Of a stretch of DNA of 64,000 bases, positions 52,603-61,927 are shown in pieces; position 1 is the first letter of the stretch, and the number at the start of each line of letters is the position of its first letter. The stretch comes from an uncultured Cellvibrionales bacterium. Its GTDB lineage: Bacteria; Pseudomonadota; Gammaproteobacteria; Pseudomonadales; Dasaniaceae. Under the pieces are notes generated by a model that saw only the letters and a program-made list of their open reading frames with translations, did not search any database and was not told the DNA's origin. The translations under genes were made by a program, and so were the position numbers. Where the stretch lies: the NCBI GenBank assembly GCA_913019905.1, contig CAJVZD010000020.1, positions 28,284 to 92,283 on the forward strand. The letters are read 5' to 3'.

Positions 52603-52748
52603 TAAATGAGAGTTTTTGATGCACTGCCAACATTTTTTAATGGCGCCCATAAAAACAGCAGCAATATTGTAGTGCACAATACCGATGGTCTACTTTTATT
52701 GAAAACAATGAATTTTTAAATGAATATGAAACACAATAAGGACCTAAG

Positions 52749-53228
52749 TTGAAACTATCATTGATGGCAGCAAAATCGAGAAATGGAGTCATCGGCAATG
52801 GCCCGGATATACCCTGGAGCGCAAAGGGAGAGCAACTGCTGTTCAAAGCAATGACGTACAATCAATGGCTGTTAGTAGGACGCAAAACCTTTGAGTCGAT
52901 GGGCGTACTGCCAAACAGAAAATATGCAGTTGTTACAAGGTCTGATTTTCAGTCTAGCGACGACAATGTTATGGTATTTTCATCCATCGATGAGGCCTTA
53001 AGAGAATTACCTAAATTTACTAACCACCTCATGATATCGGGCGGCGGCGAGATCTATAAAAGCTTAATCGCACACGTCGATACACTACATTTATCGACCA
53101 TAGAAACGGAAGTCGAAGGCAATATTGTATTCCCCTCTATTCCAGACACATTCCAGTTGGTATTTGAGCAATGGTTCGATTCCAACATTAGTTACAATTA
53201 TCAAATCTGGCAAAAAAAGACTCATTAA
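52749..53228 (+). CDS. Dihydrofolate reductase of the DfrA1-like (trimethoprim-resistant) type
   Basis: 159 aa. From memory it is strikingly close to plasmid/integron DfrA1-group enzymes: start [87 protein letters not shown] and YNYQIWQK near the end. It reduces dihydrofolate with NADPH. Start is TTG with AAGGA six bases upstream. No integrase, attC or cassette neighbours are visible, so this looks chromosomal. Its last residues and stop codon fall where a MITE-like element begins. Resistance is predicted from similarity only. Confidence 0.93.
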   Translation: MKLSLMAAKSRNGVIGNGPDIPWSAKGEQLLFKAMTYNQWLLVGRKTFESMGVLPNRKYAVVTRSDFQSSDDNVMVFSSIDEALRELPKFTNHLMISGGGEIYKSLIAHVDTLHLSTIETEVEGNIVFPSIPDTFQLVFEQWFDSNISYNYQIWQKKTH

Positions 53229-53306
53229 TGCCCATCCAGAAATGGTGTTTTTCCAAGCTGTCATTGCGAGCGTTACGGTGCCTATTAGTTTCTGGATGAG
53301 CACAAA
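53225..53306. mobile_element. MITE-like element, single degenerate copy
   Basis: Left terminus TTAATGCCCATCCAGAAAT matches the 26458-26476 terminus with one change, then GTCATTGCGAGCG core, right end TTTCTGGATGAGCACAAA. It overlaps the DHFR stop codon, TAA being part of the terminus. Same family as 26311-26554. Confidence 0.75.
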
Positions 53307-53417
53307 TTTGAGCCTATATTTCGGGACAATAATAGGTCGGAGCTCAGCTAGCAATTTTTGCCTGCGACCGATTACAATAAGAACATTTTAAAAATTCATA
53401 TTACCTACGGAGTTACG

Positions 53418-54575
53418 ATGGAATACTTCACCTATATTGACTCGCCGTTTAACATTCGAGAAGACATAAAAATTGCTCATCGAAACTATTGGAAAGCGCT
53501 GGCGGCACCAGGCAGCTGGTGGACTGGAGAGCAAAGAATATCGATCGCCCAGGAAGTTCGCAATGCAACTGCTTGTGGATTCTGCGAGGAGCGTAAAAAA
53601 GCGCTTTCGCCCTATGCGGTGACAGGTGAACACGAGCACAGTACCGCCGAATTGTTAAGCACAGAAGCAATCGATGCAATACATAGAGTAGTGACTGATC
53701 AAGATCGAATTACCCAGGCCTATATTGATTCCAATGAGCAGCATGGCTTGAGCCCTGAAGCTTACGTAGAGTTGGTGGGTGTTGTTGTCACGGTATTTAG
53801 TATTGATGAGTTTCATCGTGGCCTCGGGCTAAAGGCCGAGCTTCTTCCAGAACCAACCGAGGGCGTATGTAGCAAATACCGACCCAAGCAAGCAGCGCGC
53901 GGAATAGGATTTGTGCCAATGATCCCCGCTGATGGCGCAACCGGCGCCGAAGCAGACCTATGGCCGGCGGGTATTTCGGCGAATGTGCTCCGAGCGCTGA
54001 GTTTGGTACCCAACGCCTTCAGAGAATGGTATCAGGTAAGCAAAGCTCAATATCTTTCACTTGAAGGAATGGGGAATTTTGTAAAACAGGATGATCGAGC
54101 GATAAACCGTATGCAAATGGAATTGGTTGCAGGCAGAGTTTCGGCAATTAATGAATGTTTTTACTGAACTAGCGCACATGCGACGATGCTCCGTGTGAGC
54201 GCGACAACGACAGAAACAAATATCGACCTACAAATGATTAACGGTGATAAAACCGCGGCAGCAGAACAGACCGGCGTCGAATATGGCCTGGAATTAATGA
54301 AATTTGCCGAGAGTCTTGCCACGCGCAATAACAGTGATTTGGCCAGAGATCGCCAAACACTCTTGGACGTTGCCGGTGAAAAAGTGCTGGTCGACGCTGC
54401 TGGAGTGGCAGCCAATTTCCAAAGAATGGTCCGAATCGCTGACTCTACAGGCATACCGGTTGACAATATGAACGCAAAGGTCAGTCAATTAGTTCGCGAG
54501 GAACTCGATCTAAATCGTTTTGGATCGGCACAAAATACGCTGTCAGCAGCTAAAGTACCCGTACCTGAAGTATAA
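53418..54575 (+). CDS. AhpD/carboxymuconolactone-decarboxylase-like selenoprotein (in-frame TGA = Sec250)
   Basis: The ORF track shows two frames, 53418(53358)-54167 and 54186-54575, in the same phase, separated only by TGA 54165-54167. Read through, the junction is AINEC-FY-U-TSAHATMLRVSA, the AhpD site CxxC-x3-H with Sec at the second, peroxidatic Cys position (Cys247, Sec250, His254). The downstream part (VDAAGVAANFQRMVRIADSTG) is typical CMD-family C-terminal sequence. Total 385 aa; an N-terminal half-site CGFC lies at residues 53-56, suggesting a duplicated CMD fold. Start ATG 53418 has CGGAG upstream. A hairpin follows the TGA as expected for bacterial SECIS. Predicted thiol/selenol peroxidase-like activity is inferred. 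No sel genes are in the window. Confidence 0.85.
54172..54202 (+). promoter_or_regulatory. Candidate bacterial SECIS hairpin after the TGA
   Basis: Starting 5 nt after TGA: lower stem GCGC/GCGC, upper stem ACAUG/CCGUGU-type pairs with a GA bulge on the 3' side, and an 11-nt loop CGACGAUGCUC about 14-24 nt from the TGA. Distance and G in the loop fit bacterial SECIS elements; hand-folded, not computed. Confidence 0.5.
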
Positions 54576-54660
54576 GTAGCTTAAGTATTAGTACCGTAAG
54601 CTGGGTACGATATGCACAACAGCTTTAGAATGGGTCCTACCACAAAACGGAAAACATCGT

Positions 54661-54698
54661 CGATCGGCTAATCACTGTTAGCTTAGGCTAGCCGATCG
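54661..54698. terminator. Inverted repeat between convergent genes
   Basis: CGATCGGCTA / TAGCCGATCG with an 18-nt loop, between the convergent selenoprotein and desaturase genes. No T-run, so bidirectional termination is only suggested by position. Confidence 0.35.
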
Positions 54699-54756
54699 CG
54701 ATAAAAGCACTAAACCCTGCATTATCTCTAAGCCAAGACAATCTCCGATCATAAAA

Positions 54757-55986
54757 TTAAGCCATGTCTTGTTTGTAAGCCGATAATGTATCAAAAAAGC
54801 TCATACGCGCTTCCTGCATATTAACCTTGGCTTGCTGAATTTCAGCTTTAAGTTTTTCAATACGCTGCTGAAGCTCGAAGTCGGGTAACGACATTTTTTT
54901 CAGTTTCTTTACCTGTTGGCAGTATTGCTCCCACTGCCTGGTCTTTTCCAGCCAATCAGCTTTAGCGCTAATAAGTTTCTGCTCCCAAAGAGACCATAGA
55001 GGGCTTGGGGACTTGGTTTCCAGCTCACGTAATCGCCGCTGTGCAATGATTTCACTTTCTACATGCTTACTGGCGCTACGCAAACCCTTAACCAAACCAA
55101 GGCCACGCAAGCTCAATAATAAATACCGAGTCGGATCCAATAACCACCCTGTCCAGCCAAAACCATTGCGATAGTCGGTTTGACAATCGTGATGATCCGC
55201 GTGGTGATTACCCTCTCCTAGAGGACCGAGCCACAGATAGTTATTCAGCGCTGAACTGTGTAAACCTCGAGTAAATCCCCACATATGCGTAATACTATTC
55301 ACGGTCCAGGTATTGTGCTGTACGAGTATCATTCCCACGAGCGACGCTGCTAACAATCCGAGGCCACCGGCTAGTGTTCCCGTTAAAAAATAACCCACAG
55401 AAAACGGCGTTATGTATACCCATAAAACAATAAGCGGTACATAAAGACGCCGTTGAATCCTCAAGATTTTGACCTTCTCTTTTGCAGCAATCGCCCGATC
55501 TTTTTCTTCACTATCGGGATGGTTAATAAGGTGTGCGATCGTGTGAGACCAAATAAAATTTTGCCAAGTGCTGGGAAACCAGGTTGCGCTGTAGGGATCT
55601 AGTAAGTGCTTACCACTCTTGTCAGCGCCGTGGTGCAAGACATGATTCGACGACCAGCGAATGATGTGGCCCTGCATCGCCAACACCTGGCCGACAAAAC
55701 CAAAGAATAAGTGGACAGGCAAACTAATGTCGTTTGCGGCTTGATGGGTGATCAAGCGGTGACAATAAGCCGTAATCGAGACGCCTCCGAACACAAAATA
55801 GATGGCAATCCATCCAATAATGACAGGAGTTAATTCGGACGGAGCGTAATAAAACGCAAACGGGGCACCAATAAGCGCAATAAGGTGAGTTAGGCTTACA
55901 TAAATAGTGCTGATCCAATCCACGGTAAACCCTTGATCGAAAATATCACGAATACGGCTAAAGAGGGGTGTTTGATTAACTGCCAT
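54757..55986 (-). CDS. Acyl-CoA/acyl-lipid fatty acid desaturase
   Basis: 409 aa. Di-iron His boxes: HRLITHQ (HxxxxH), SSNHVLHHGADKSGKH and GEGNHHADHHD, in a four-TM arrangement. The boxes resemble stearoyl-CoA delta-9-type desaturases, though the second is not the usual HRxHH. A C-terminal coiled-coil tail (KKLKKMSLPDFELQQRIEKL) is extra. AAGG nine bases before the ATG. Introduces a double bond into acyl chains and could feed the lipid-modifying operon at 40-46 kb, by inference. Confidence 0.88.
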   Translation of the reverse strand: MAVNQTPLFSRIRDIFDQGFTVDWISTIYVSLTHLIALIGAPFAFYYAPSELTPVIIGWIAIYFVFGGVSITAYCHRLITHQAANDISLPVHLFFGFVGQVLAMQGHIIRWSSNHVLHHGADKSGKHLLDPYSATWFPSTWQNFIWSHTIAHLINHPDSEEKDRAIAAKEKVKILRIQRRLYVPLIVLWVYITPFSVGYFLTGTLAGGLGLLAASLVGMILVQHNTWTVNSITHMWGFTRGLHSSALNNYLWLGPLGEGNHHADHHDCQTDYRNGFGWTGWLLDPTRYLLLSLRGLGLVKGLRSASKHVESEIIAQRRLRELETKSPSPLWSLWEQKLISAKADWLEKTRQWEQYCQQVKKLKKMSLPDFELQQRIEKLKAEIQQAKVNMQEARMSFFDTLSAYKQDMA

Positions 55987-56173
55987 GGGGAACTACCTTA
56001 ATGCGCTCTGATTTCTGGATTATTCGCGCAATGTAGCGTAAATCAGGACCAGAGGCAAAATTACCTGTTGCTCCGTATTCGAACAGGTGTTATGGTCATA
56101 TATATCACCATACGTGCAACGGCCACTGCTTTCAAAAATGCGCGGTCTATTTGATTCAAATCAGGAGTTTAGA

Positions 56174-57283
56174 ATGAAGTTAAGATACAAAATTTTGGGC
56201 GGTGTCGCGCTCTTTCTCGTGGTCGCCATTTCTTCCTTGGCTATGACATTAGCTTACACAGAAACATGCGACCCCAAACTGGTAGCTTCGAGTCAAAAGG
56301 AGCAAATGAAGTCTGTCACTTATCGCTGCTACGGCCCCTCAACCGTACTGGAATACGGCGATGTCGAAAAACCCGTTCCCGCTAACGACGAAGTCCTTGT
56401 AAAAGTTCAGGCTGCATCTGTTAACCCAATGGACTGGCATTATATGAGGGGATCGCCCTATTTCATGAGGCTTATATCGGGAATCGGAGCCCCCTCCAAC
56501 ATCAATATAGGCACGGATTTTTCCGGGACAATTGAAGCGATTGGGGAAAATGTTACCAAGTTCAAGGTTGGAGACGACGTTTTCGGAGGAGCAAGCGGTG
56601 CATTCGGACAATACATCACCATCCGGGAGAATCGAGCACTAACACTAAAACCCGCCAACGTTACTTTTGAGCAGGCAGCAGCGGTTCCTGTTGCAGCCTT
56701 ATCGGCACTGCAAGCACTGCGCGATGCCGGCAAGTTGCAGGCGGGGCAGAAGGTTTTAATTAACGGCGCCTCTGGAGGAGTCGGCACCTATGCCGTGCAA
56801 ATTGCTAAAGCCTACGGCGCCGAAGTACATGGTGTGTGCAGTTCACGCAATACGGAAATGGTTAGATCGATCGGTGCAGATCATGTCTTCGATTACAAAA
56901 AAGAAGACTACACCGAGAGTGGTGAAATCTATGATTTAATCATCGACAACGTTTCCAACCATTCTCCGCTAGACAATATCCGTGTGCTAAAACCTGAGGG
57001 CATATTGGTCAATGTCGGCGGCGCAGCGGGAGATTGGATTGGCCCAGTTTTAGGACCAATAAAAGCCATGCTTGTTGAACCCTTTGTATCGCAGAAATTA
57101 CCCTCGTTAATGGCTGGATTAAAGAGTTCTGACCTTGTCGTTTTAGCCGAATTAATGGAATCCGGAAAAATGACCTCAGTCATCGATCGCCGTTATTCGC
57201 TGAAAGAGGTGCCAGCAGCGATCACCTACTCGGAATCGGGGCGCGCAAGAGGAAAGATCATTATCAATATGCACGACGCCTAG
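56174..57283 (+). CDS. Membrane-anchored NAD(P)-dependent MDR oxidoreductase (quinone oxidoreductase-like)
   Basis: 369 aa from ATG 56174, which has AGGAG six bases upstream; the track start 29 codons earlier is unsupported. An N-terminal hydrophobic helix (ILGGVALFLVVAISSLAMTLA) precedes the MDR fold: GroES part with GTDFSGTIEAIGENV, then NADPH motif INGASGGVGTYAVQIAKAYG. No structural or catalytic zinc Cys set, so the quinone-reductase/enone-reductase branch. The anchor is unusual for MDR proteins. Monocistronic. Confidence 0.88.
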   Translation: MKLRYKILGGVALFLVVAISSLAMTLAYTETCDPKLVASSQKEQMKSVTYRCYGPSTVLEYGDVEKPVPANDEVLVKVQAASVNPMDWHYMRGSPYFMRLISGIGAPSNINIGTDFSGTIEAIGENVTKFKVGDDVFGGASGAFGQYITIRENRALTLKPANVTFEQAAAVPVAALSALQALRDAGKLQAGQKVLINGASGGVGTYAVQIAKAYGAEVHGVCSSRNTEMVRSIGADHVFDYKKEDYTESGEIYDLIIDNVSNHSPLDNIRVLKPEGILVNVGGAAGDWIGPVLGPIKAMLVEPFVSQKLPSLMAGLKSSDLVVLAELMESGKMTSVIDRRYSLKEVPAAITYSESGRARGKIIINMHDA

Positions 57284-57934
57284 TTCGCATTTCTCACAAC
57301 GATTTGGAGTTTTGAGCGAGAGATTGTGCTCTGTACCGGTTTTTCCAACTCAACCCATAGCCGTGGCTATGGGTGCAGGAGAAAAATTCAGTACGGAATA
57401 CAAGATCCATTCGAAAGCCAAATAGGTGAAATACACCGAAATAGCAGTACCAAACTGATTATAGTAGGCCGCCTTGTGAGAAATCCGGGCTAGTTTACAG
57501 ACCTTCAACTTAGTGACGTTGAGCACACATTCTTATCAATCTACGAATCGCGGTCATCGTCATTACATGTTTTTGAAGATTTCTCACAGATAGTAAGCCT
57601 TACCAAAAACGAGAGTTTAGTTGTCGACAACAGGCCACTTCAAAATTGCAGTTAGCTTCCTGTTCTCTGTCTTTTATCAACCCTTCAAAAACCTTGGATG
57701 AGTTTAACAACAGCAGCTCTTCGGGTGGCGTATACCCTTTAGAATATACGCCACACGAACCCTAGACTCGATCAATAGCCTGGAAGATGTTGGCTCTCAC
57801 ATTGGCTGAAAAAAATAATTAGCTACTTCCAATTATTGGCCATCCAGGCACACCTCAGTTACTGTAAGTCAGTTCAAAGCCCGAGCTACATCAGCAACAC
57901 CAGCTTTGAATCGATATTTCTGGACAGGCCCTAG
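57284..57934. other. Intergenic region with two perfect hairpins
   Basis: CCCATAGCC-GT-GGCTATGGG at 57354-57373 and GTGGCGTATA / TATACGCCAC with a 10-nt loop at 57725-57754. Neither has a T-run. No gene seen on either strand. Confidence 0.55.
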
Positions 57935-60328
57935 CTATTCACCTCTCTTCAAAACTCTCTCCAGTACTAATCGGATGTCGGACTGCCGAACAGGTTTCAC
58001 CATCACATCACTCATACCAACATCCGTACATTGCCGACGCACCTGAGAATCACTGTTTGCCGTAACTGCTACAATTGGCGTGGCGATACCCCGTTGCTTA
58101 ATCCAACGAGTCGCCGTAATACCATCCATGACGGGCATTTGGATGTCCATTAAGATCAGACTATAAACTTGATCCTCGAGGTTTTTCAGGGCTTCCTGTC
58201 CAGAGTAAGTCACGTCAACTTGACAACCCAACTGAGCCACCATGTGTTCGAGCACCTGAGCATTAACCACATTGTCCTCCACTATTAAAACGCGCCCTCT
58301 TGTCATTACTTCAGTGGGGACTAACACCAGATCTTCGTTAGAGCACTCTAGAGGAAACTTGATACGAACATGAGTACCCTCTCCCAACGCCGAATCTATC
58401 GCAAAATCTGCGGACAAGATTTCACAAAGACGATAACAAATGGTTAACCCCAAACCCAGACCTTCGGACTCACGATCTAGCCCTCGACTCACTTGAACAA
58501 ATTCGTTAAACACCGTCTTTTGCTGGTCCTGTGTCATACCACAACCGGTATCGATGACATCAACCGTTAGCCGCTCATTATCAGCATCCCAACCAACGTT
58601 AAACTCTACCTTTCCTTGAACAGTGTATTTGCATGCGTTTTCTAATACAGACCGCATTAAATGCTCAATTAAATAGGCGTCACCTCTCAAATAGATCGGT
58701 AATTTCGAAGAATCTATCGCAGAGTTTTCGCCAATAGTTTGGCAAACAAACTCTACATCCGGCTGAACCAATTCAGCTATATTACTGCAAACCTTGATGA
58801 TCAATGGTCGAATTTCAAAATCACTAACAGAAGTCTTTAAATTCAAATCATCTGTTTCTGCCAGTAATACCATGTTGTCAATTTGGGAACGGAGCCGGTG
58901 CGCGCCGTGACTAACAAAATTAATCAAATCTAGCTTATCCCACTCGTCACCACTATCATTCCATTGTTCAACCGATGAAACTATCGAATGTAACGGCGTC
59001 CTCAATTCATGGCTCACCATCCGCAGAAATTCACTTTTTTTCTTGCTGTCGCGCTCCGAAATCTCGAGAGCCTGATGTAGCTTAACATTGGCTTCTTTCT
59101 CAGTTTTCATCGCACGGTGTTCAACTTCATAAGACTGTGTTAACGCGGATTCTCTCTCTTTACGATAGATATTAATTCGGTCGGCGAGCGCTAAGGACAA
59201 CAGTAGCATATCAATTGTTTGTGCAATCAAAGTTACGATGTAGCTATTTTTGGTCAAGGGAGGGAGACCGAATAAATGCATGATAGACAATAGCATACCG
59301 AAAAATACAACGACGAAGGCAGCGACAAAAAAACGGGCCGGCTTATACCCATCATGAAGCCTGATAAGACCACAACTCAGCCCGCTAACAATCCAGATTG
59401 AACTTGTTAAGCCGAACAGCATTAAATAGACACCGGGAGAAAATAACGGGAATGTCACTGTCATTGCAAAACACCAAACAACCATTGCATACGATAAGCG
59501 ACTCAACGTTGGATTATTATCTGCAAGTTCAAGAAAATGAATGTAATAAAGCGTATTGAAAAAAATCGTGAGGAAAAAGGGCGGCAATAACAGATAATAG
59601 GAATACCACTCAAACCATTCTGCCAGTGCATTAAAAGCTGCAGACCATGCGAATACGCTAAAAAGCAAATACAAAGCGTAGTAGAGATAACTTTTGTCCT
59701 TAAGCGACCCAGCCAGGAACAGATTATAAAAAGCCAAAATAATAATCGCGCCAAAACAGCCAATAATCAAAAAGTTCTCTATCAGTGTTTCTTGTTGATA
59801 ACGCAATTTGTCGACAATTTCGAACTGCGGCAAGCCAGAGAAATACCGACTCTCGATCAACACCAGTACTTCATGCACTCGATCGCGAGGAAGCTCCAAT
59901 TCCATACCATAATGAAGGCTTTGCTCGTGCGGATAGAGATAACCACCTGTGTATTCGCGTATGTTCTGCCCGTTATACAAATAGACATGGAGACGATCAA
60001 TAACCGAGTTATAGGGATTTAACACCCATTGGTTAACATCTGTACGATTTTGCAGCTTGGCATATAACCAATAACGTCCGCCGCTTATCTGATTAACCTG
60101 GGACACAGGCTCTAATTTGGCTACAAATTCTGAAGCGGAAATTGGCGCAAGTGGGGCGAGCGTGCGATCACCCGATATATGCCCCGAATTCAGGTCTTCC
60201 TGATATAACTGTCCTCCCGCGCTTAACAAGTCAACTAAATTTGTTGGATTTTCCAGCACTACTAGACGCTCACCGTTCGCGAAAAGAGGTACAAGCAAAG
60301 AGAGGAAAACTAGAAACCATCGCAGCAT
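57935..60328 (-). CDS. 7TMR-DISM hybrid sensor histidine kinase with receiver
   Basis: 797 aa. Signal peptide, then a periplasmic DISMED2 beta-sandwich (RYWLYAKLQNRTDVNQWVL; YPHEQSLHYGMELELP), seven TM helices of 7TMR-DISM type, HisKA MVSHELRTPLHSI, HATPase (NACKY, DTGCGM, EGLGLGLTICYRL) and receiver with phospho-Asp in LMDIQMPVMDGITATRW and VKPV Lys. DISM extracellular domains are thought to bind carbohydrate-like ligands. No cognate response regulator or regulated transporter is adjacent. Confidence 0.92.
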   Translation of the reverse strand: MLRWFLVFLSLLVPLFANGERLVVLENPTNLVDLLSAGGQLYQEDLNSGHISGDRTLAPLAPISASEFVAKLEPVSQVNQISGGRYWLYAKLQNRTDVNQWVLNPYNSVIDRLHVYLYNGQNIREYTGGYLYPHEQSLHYGMELELPRDRVHEVLVLIESRYFSGLPQFEIVDKLRYQQETLIENFLIIGCFGAIIILAFYNLFLAGSLKDKSYLYYALYLLFSVFAWSAAFNALAEWFEWYSYYLLLPPFFLTIFFNTLYYIHFLELADNNPTLSRLSYAMVVWCFAMTVTFPLFSPGVYLMLFGLTSSIWIVSGLSCGLIRLHDGYKPARFFVAAFVVVFFGMLLSIMHLFGLPPLTKNSYIVTLIAQTIDMLLLSLALADRINIYRKERESALTQSYEVEHRAMKTEKEANVKLHQALEISERDSKKKSEFLRMVSHELRTPLHSIVSSVEQWNDSGDEWDKLDLINFVSHGAHRLRSQIDNMVLLAETDDLNLKTSVSDFEIRPLIIKVCSNIAELVQPDVEFVCQTIGENSAIDSSKLPIYLRGDAYLIEHLMRSVLENACKYTVQGKVEFNVGWDADNERLTVDVIDTGCGMTQDQQKTVFNEFVQVSRGLDRESEGLGLGLTICYRLCEILSADFAIDSALGEGTHVRIKFPLECSNEDLVLVPTEVMTRGRVLIVEDNVVNAQVLEHMVAQLGCQVDVTYSGQEALKNLEDQVYSLILMDIQMPVMDGITATRWIKQRGIATPIVAVTANSDSQVRRQCTDVGMSDVMVKPVRQSDIRLVLERVLKRGE

Positions 60329-60999
60329 ATTTCTTCCTGTAAAATTGCAGACGTGTAACAGACAATCTTAGCACACCAAACTACTACCCGTAGCATAAGG
60401 GCTACCCCATTAATACAAGTCCTGTACTAATGTAATAGTCTCGATGCCAACAGAATGAGGACTTCAAAGGAAAACGAAACCTTTATTGAATTAACATCGA
60501 TTATGGAAAGAAACTCGCACTCTACAGATCAAAATGCACATTTTCCGCACTAATTGCTGCTTTTATGAGCAAAATTATTTCTACTTTCTTATCACACTCG
60601 CTAATGAGGCACGCCCAGTTAACACCCGTATTGTTCATCTCAAAATCGTTAAAGTCCGAATAGTTAGAGCCTGCACGTGGTCCTTTTCGCAACGATCATC
60701 CTGGTCCAGCTGGTGGCTAATTATTCAATATAAGCAGACAGAGCCTCTCACCTGTCCGAGCTCCCAGAATCCCATGGTGAAAATAAGTGGCTTCACAATT
60801 GCCGGCAATAGCTATCAGCGCAAATCGCGATAGCGCTTAGACCCGGTCCAGATTAGGTCACTAGGAATCGGGTATCTTTAATTTTGCCCATGCCATAGCG
60901 ATACTACCTCTCGCGATCAGCGTCATCATAAACTCTCACACTGCCCTACTGTCCTTTTTTCGGGATATTTCCAACAGATTATTATGAAGACGACTGCCT
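60329..60999. other. Intergenic region, no supported gene
   Basis: A 99-codon plus frame (60534-60833) and a 32-codon frame near 60457 lack RBS and family resemblance. No repeats or RNA genes recognised. Confidence 0.5.
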
Positions 61000-61464
61000 T
61001 TAAGCTCTCTCAACTTGACATTGGAAACAGTTGAATTTTGACCTGATGTGAACGTAGGCAATACTTTGATCCGACAAAATCTCACAACACTTTTCTGTTA
61101 GGGTCTTTCCTGGAACGACGTCTCCCGTATCGTATCTGATCCAGCTGTTTTCATCATAACCTCTGATAATGGCAGGTTCCAAGAATGAAAACCAAGCAGG
61201 AATCGTGCTTTTCTTATAGTGTTGGCAGCCATTTTTATGTAAAAAAATGGGGCCGGTTTCAGCATAGGGTTGCAAAGATTGAAACGGCCGATAAGATAAA
61301 ATTAACATTTCGTCGCCATCATTGATTAGTTCAAGGCAGTGGCGGCAGGGATTGGCAAGCCCTTCGGCATAGCGATGCTGAGCAGGCTGGCCGTTAGCAT
61401 CGCTACCACCGTCCCTGATTGATCTGACAAAGCTTGATTGAATTCCTTGGACGCTGAGTTTCAT
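61000..61464 (-). CDS. DUF1203 family protein
   Basis: 154 aa from ATG 61464, which has AAGGAG nine bases upstream; the track start 20 codons earlier is rejected. Signature text: NPCRHCLELINDGDEMLILSYRPF and YAETGPIFLHKNGCQHY, matching DUF1203, with a C-terminal CFQCQ. Function unknown; the paired Cys suggest metal or redox. Monocistronic. Confidence 0.88.
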   Translation of the reverse strand: MKLSVQGIQSSFVRSIRDGGSDANGQPAQHRYAEGLANPCRHCLELINDGDEMLILSYRPFQSLQPYAETGPIFLHKNGCQHYKKSTIPAWFSFLEPAIIRGYDENSWIRYDTGDVVPGKTLTEKCCEILSDQSIAYVHIRSKFNCFQCQVERA

Positions 61465-61927
61465 ATTGATGTACTCCTTAAAAAGAATACATTTGAACAC
61501 CTCCCCCCAATAATCTCTGGCCAATTCCGGACTTCTTTTTATTGGCTGTTACAGCCATCGCAAAAGGAAAGCAGACTGTAAATTACCTAGAGAAGAAATA
61601 AGACCGAAATGTCTCATAAAAAAGTAAGGAACCTCTGGGAAAACGGTTGAACGGCGGCCCAAGACGTTTAGTATCCGGAGGGAAAGATTAGTTAGATTCT
61701 TTAGCAAGGAGGCGCTCTATCAAAAAGATTTTGACTCAATCATAACCTTGGGTTTTATTGCGCTCTTCGACTAATTTATCGTCATTGTATTTACTATATT
61801 AGAAAGACTTTTTCGAGCCGCAGGGCGGAGGAGGAATCTCACAACCAGCCTAACGGATAAGTAAAGCTGAATAGAATTGAAGAGGAATTTTCATTTTGAT
61901 ATTTTTATGAGTTCTCGAGACCAGGCA
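61465..61927. other. Intergenic region, nothing recognised
   Basis: Spacer between DUF1203 and the solute-binding-like gene; no open frame with an RBS and no strong hairpin seen. Confidence 0.45.

Noticed and set aside
52600-53320. Integron cassette around the DfrA1-like gene
   Set aside because: No attC-like core/inverse-core pair, integrase or neighbouring cassettes could be seen; the downstream symmetry is the MITE-like element.
54165-54167. Reading the TGA as a true stop giving two separate genes
   Set aside because: Both halves are in one phase, the second has no RBS, and the junction rebuilds an exact CxxU-x3-H AhpD motif; two genes or a random nonsense mutation is less likely.
60534-60833. 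99-aa plus ORF in the spacer after the 7TMR-DISM kinase
   Set aside because: Trp/Ser/Cys-rich chance-like translation without RBS.
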